Position numbers and translations under genes: made by a program
Part shown: piece by piece, positions 5,941 through 7,713 of the stretch
How the letters are laid out: each line of letters opens with the position of its first letter
Numbering within the stretch: the first letter of the stretch is position 1
The notes under the pieces: generated by a model
What the model was told of the DNA's origin: nothing
What the model saw: only the letters and a program-made list of their open reading frames with translations
Databases searched by the model: none
Source of the DNA: an uncultured Alphaproteobacteria bacterium
GTDB taxonomy: Bacteria > Pseudomonadota > Alphaproteobacteria > Rickettsiales > UBA1997
Reading direction: 5' to 3'
Assembly: GCA_903837365.1 (NCBI GenBank)
Contig: CAILUF010000216.1
Coordinates: 1 to 7,713, forward strand
Length of the DNA: 7,713 nt

Positions 5941-7299
5941 ATGAAAATTTTCAGAGATTTTTTTATAAAAATTTTATTTTTTTTAGTAATTTTTTCTAGT
6001 AATGCAATCGCAGATAAAAATACTCAAGTTGAAGATTGGCAAGAACAAATTTCACTTACTAAAACTGGAACTAGCACTAGAGTAAGTATAGTATTTCGCG
6101 TTGTTAATTTGCCAAAAAACTATCAACTTAATTCTTATCAAATTTCTTCAAGTGCTAAAAATTCCATAAAATTTTCACAAGTTACCATTGATGATTTTCC
6201 TGCGCAATATACTCAAGATAACGGTGTTTTGCAGATAAAATTTAATCAACCAAAAAAAGATCAGGATTCTTTTAAGATCTCTTACATTTACGATGTTGTT
6301 TATGAAAAAATTGAAGAGAACCTAAGGCAAGAATCAGTTTATGTTCCAAGCTTTGCGGTTGGTGCGAAATATAAAATCTCATTAGATCTTGGTCAAAAAT
6401 ATGAATTATTAACAACTCATAGCCAAGCAAAAAGAGTTAGAAATAGCCAAGGATCAAGTTTGATTTTTGAAGGTATTACTCCGCTATATGGCTTTACGCA
6501 AATAATTCGCTTAACAACAAATACCGCAAGCTATCAAGCAACTGTTCGCAATATTATTACTCTTAATAATCTCAAAGGAACGCTCGAAGCAATTACGCCA
6601 ATGTTATTTCGCGATGGGTGGCAATTGGTTGATAAACAGCAATTAACTTCTTCGCTTGCCTCTAGCGAAAGAGGAACTGATAAAAAAAATATTTTTTTCA
6701 AATTTAATGTTAGTGAAAATGACAAAAAAATTATCATCGAAAATAAAGCCTTAATTCAAACTGGCAAAAAAAATCAAGTAAGTTTTTCACGCAATCCTTT
6801 TAATTATAAAGAATTTTCTAGTGAAGAGCAATCATTGGTTGAGCCTTTGGTAAGTAAGGCAAAAAGCGATGTTAAATATCAACAATTACCACTTTACGCG
6901 CAACTAACATTGTTTGTTCATAATTATTTAAAATATGATTTAGATTACTATGGTAAAGAACCACCACTTTTGCAAATTGTTGAAAATCGCGCAGGAGTTT
7001 GTAGTGAATATGCTAAGCTACTCAATGCCATGGCACGAGTTGCTGGAATTCCTGCAATCACCGTCAATGGTTTGGCGTTAAATGAAAAAAATAAATTTGA
7101 AGCGCATGCTTGGAATGCATTATTTGTTGATGGTGATTGGATTTTTGTCGATCCAACTTGGGGATTATCCTCGGGAATTGTTAGTTCAGCTCACATCTAT
7201 CTTCGCGATGAAGGTGGTAAGGACATCGAGCTAAAATTTCTTGGCAATAAAGAAGCAAGTTTTAGCGCTGATTTTGAGTTTGTGGTTGATAAGATTTAA
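5941..7299 (+). CDS. Exported transglutaminase-like protein
   Basis: This 452-residue protein has a clear signal peptide: a basic start, a hydrophobic core (about 11-20), and NAIA with likely cleavage after Ala24. It should therefore act in the periplasm or outside the cell. Residues about 27-195 are beta-rich, in the position where DUF3857-type domains precede transglutaminase cores, but I cannot confirm that family. The transglutaminase-like core covers about 315-410, with the expected triad: Cys354 in RAGVCSEYAKLLNAMAR, His389 in EAHAWNALF and Asp404 in WIFVDPTWG. Such proteins may be peptidases or acyl transferases; the substrate is unknown. The C-terminal 45 residues have no recognised motif and no membrane anchor is visible. 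The gene starts 19 bases after hisS behind an AAGG site. Its 54-bp 3' spacer (7300-7353) shows no clear terminator and faces a convergent partial gene. Confidence 0.85.
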   Translation: MKIFRDFFIKILFFLVIFSSNAIADKNTQVEDWQEQISLTKTGTSTRVSIVFRVVNLPKNYQLNSYQISSSAKNSIKFSQVTIDDFPAQYTQDNGVLQIKFNQPKKDQDSFKISYIYDVVYEKIEENLRQESVYVPSFAVGAKYKISLDLGQKYELLTTHSQAKRVRNSQGSSLIFEGITPLYGFTQIIRLTTNTASYQATVRNIITLNNLKGTLEAITPMLFRDGWQLVDKQQLTSSLASSERGTDKKNIFFKFNVSENDKKIIIENKALIQTGKKNQVSFSRNPFNYKEFSSEEQSLVEPLVSKAKSDVKYQQLPLYAQLTLFVHNYLKYDLDYYGKEPPLLQIVENRAGVCSEYAKLLNAMARVAGIPAITVNGLALNEKNKFEAHAWNALFVDGDWIFVDPTWGLSSGIVSSAHIYLRDEGGKDIELKFLGNKEASFSADFEFVVDKI

Positions 7300-7353
7300 T
7301 ACCATTTTAACTTAAAACACTTACACCAAATTAACCTGAAAATTTAGCAATCC

Positions 7354-7713
7354 TCACATCACGCTACATTTTTCCTTAACTCCAGAAATACAGCTAGCAT
7401 TTCTTGAGTTGTAAATTCTGCTTTGAGGAATTAATAAATCTTCTTTTTCTTCAGGATTGTGATTTATTGATATTGCATGACTTTCTCTTCTTGCATTATC
7501 GCGAGTTGCGGAAGTTGCTTGACCTTCTCTTCGTGAAGCTTCGCGAGTTGCAGGAATGTTTGTATCTTGCCTTGAGGAAGTTGGAGCATCTTGCCTTGAA
7601 GCATCAGCTTCTTTTAATTTTTTAACAATTTCACCAGCGATTACTGATTCTTTGCGTTGAAGTTGTTGTCCTTGTCCGCTTTGATCTTCAAAGCGAAGGT
7701 TTTCGGCATTGCG
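7354..7713 (-). CDS. Partial gene: C-terminal tail of an Arg-rich, repeat-bearing protein
   Basis: The minus strand is open from the right edge for 119 codons and ends at TGA (7354-7356); the start lies outside the window. The visible part is hydrophilic and probably disordered, rich in Arg, Glu, Gln, Ser, Ala and Thr, with no membrane segment. It opens with a Gln-rich stretch (SGQGQQLQRKESVIAGEIV, about 12-30), then two SRQD units (39-42, 47-50). Two 14-residue tandem repeats follow (55-68 and 69-82, consensus ATRxxxRRExxAxS). The tail has two cysteines (Cys108, Cys116) and ends CSVM. A 73-codon plus-strand frame over the same bases is Leu-rich only because these repeats are read backwards. 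Such tails occur on secreted and nucleic-acid-binding proteins alike, so I assign no function. It converges on the transglutaminase-like gene. Confidence 0.72.
   Translation of the reverse strand, partial: RNAENLRFEDQSGQGQQLQRKESVIAGEIVKKLKEADASRQDAPTSSRQDTNIPATREASRREGQATSATRDNARRESHAISINHNPEEKEDLLIPQSRIYNSRNASCISGVKEKCSVM
7468..7551 (-). repeat. Two tandem 42-bp repeats inside the partial gene
   Basis: Units 7510-7551 and 7468-7509 are adjacent, in frame (14 codons each) and identical at 32 of 42 bases by my count. The first 11 bases of each (GCAACTCGCGA) match exactly. The second copy is the more diverged from the RRE core onward. This looks like an old duplication that kept its reading frame. 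Confidence 0.7.
7564..7599 (-). repeat. Repeated 12-mer encoding SRQD, 24-bp period
   Basis: The 12-mer TCAAGGCAAGAT occurs exactly twice on the minus strand, at 7588-7599 and 7564-7575, 24 bases (8 codons) apart. It encodes S-R-Q-D each time. It lies just before the 42-bp tandem repeats in the same frame, so the tail contains two different repeat types side by side. Confidence 0.6.

Noticed and set aside
7404..7625. Plus-strand Leu-rich 73-codon frame
   Set aside because: It lies opposite the longer repeat-bearing minus-strand frame; its Leu-rich look comes from reading that coding strand backwards.

Overview
The window is AT-rich bacterial DNA; non-coding stretches fall to about 15-17% G+C where I counted. 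It carries mostly housekeeping genes on both strands, with almost no Shine-Dalgarno signals. Base composition, short spacers and the look of the MutM, LepA and HisS proteins suggest an alphaproteobacterium, perhaps a Rickettsiales-like, host-associated lineage. That assignment is inference from general resemblance and is not proven here.

Layout, left to right. Bases 1-55 may hold the last codons of a plus-strand gene. A very AT-rich spacer follows, then a complete tRNA-Gly(GCC) gene with encoded CCA (268-342). A spacer with a 20-bp near-perfect palindrome separates it from queH (521-1219, minus), an epoxyqueuosine reductase of queuosine-tRNA synthesis. Divergent from queH is a two-gene plus-strand unit: mutM (1301-2113), the 8-oxoguanine/formamidopyrimidine DNA glycosylase, and 10 bases later a small lipoprotein gene of unknown role (2124-2516). 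The 196-bp gap 2517-2712 lies between convergent genes. It is unusually GC-rich for a spacer and holds hairpins, one of them a likely terminator for lepA. lepA (2713-4524, minus) encodes the ribosomal GTPase EF-4. Divergent from it is hisS (4668-5921), histidyl-tRNA synthetase, followed 19 bases later by a gene for an exported transglutaminase-like protein (5941-7299). The right end holds the 3' part of a minus-strand gene (7354-7713) that runs off the window. It encodes a hydrophilic, Arg-rich, repeat-bearing C-terminal tail.

Functionally the window is mainly translation and tRNA biology (tRNA-Gly, QueH, LepA, HisS) plus DNA repair (MutM), with two exported proteins of unknown purpose. I see no CRISPR array, insertion sequence, phage gene or evident defence locus, and no convincing new multi-gene system. 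The items most worth a second look are the Lys-to-Arg change at a conserved MutM active-site position, the structured spacer 2523-2672, and the repeat-tailed partial gene at the right edge.
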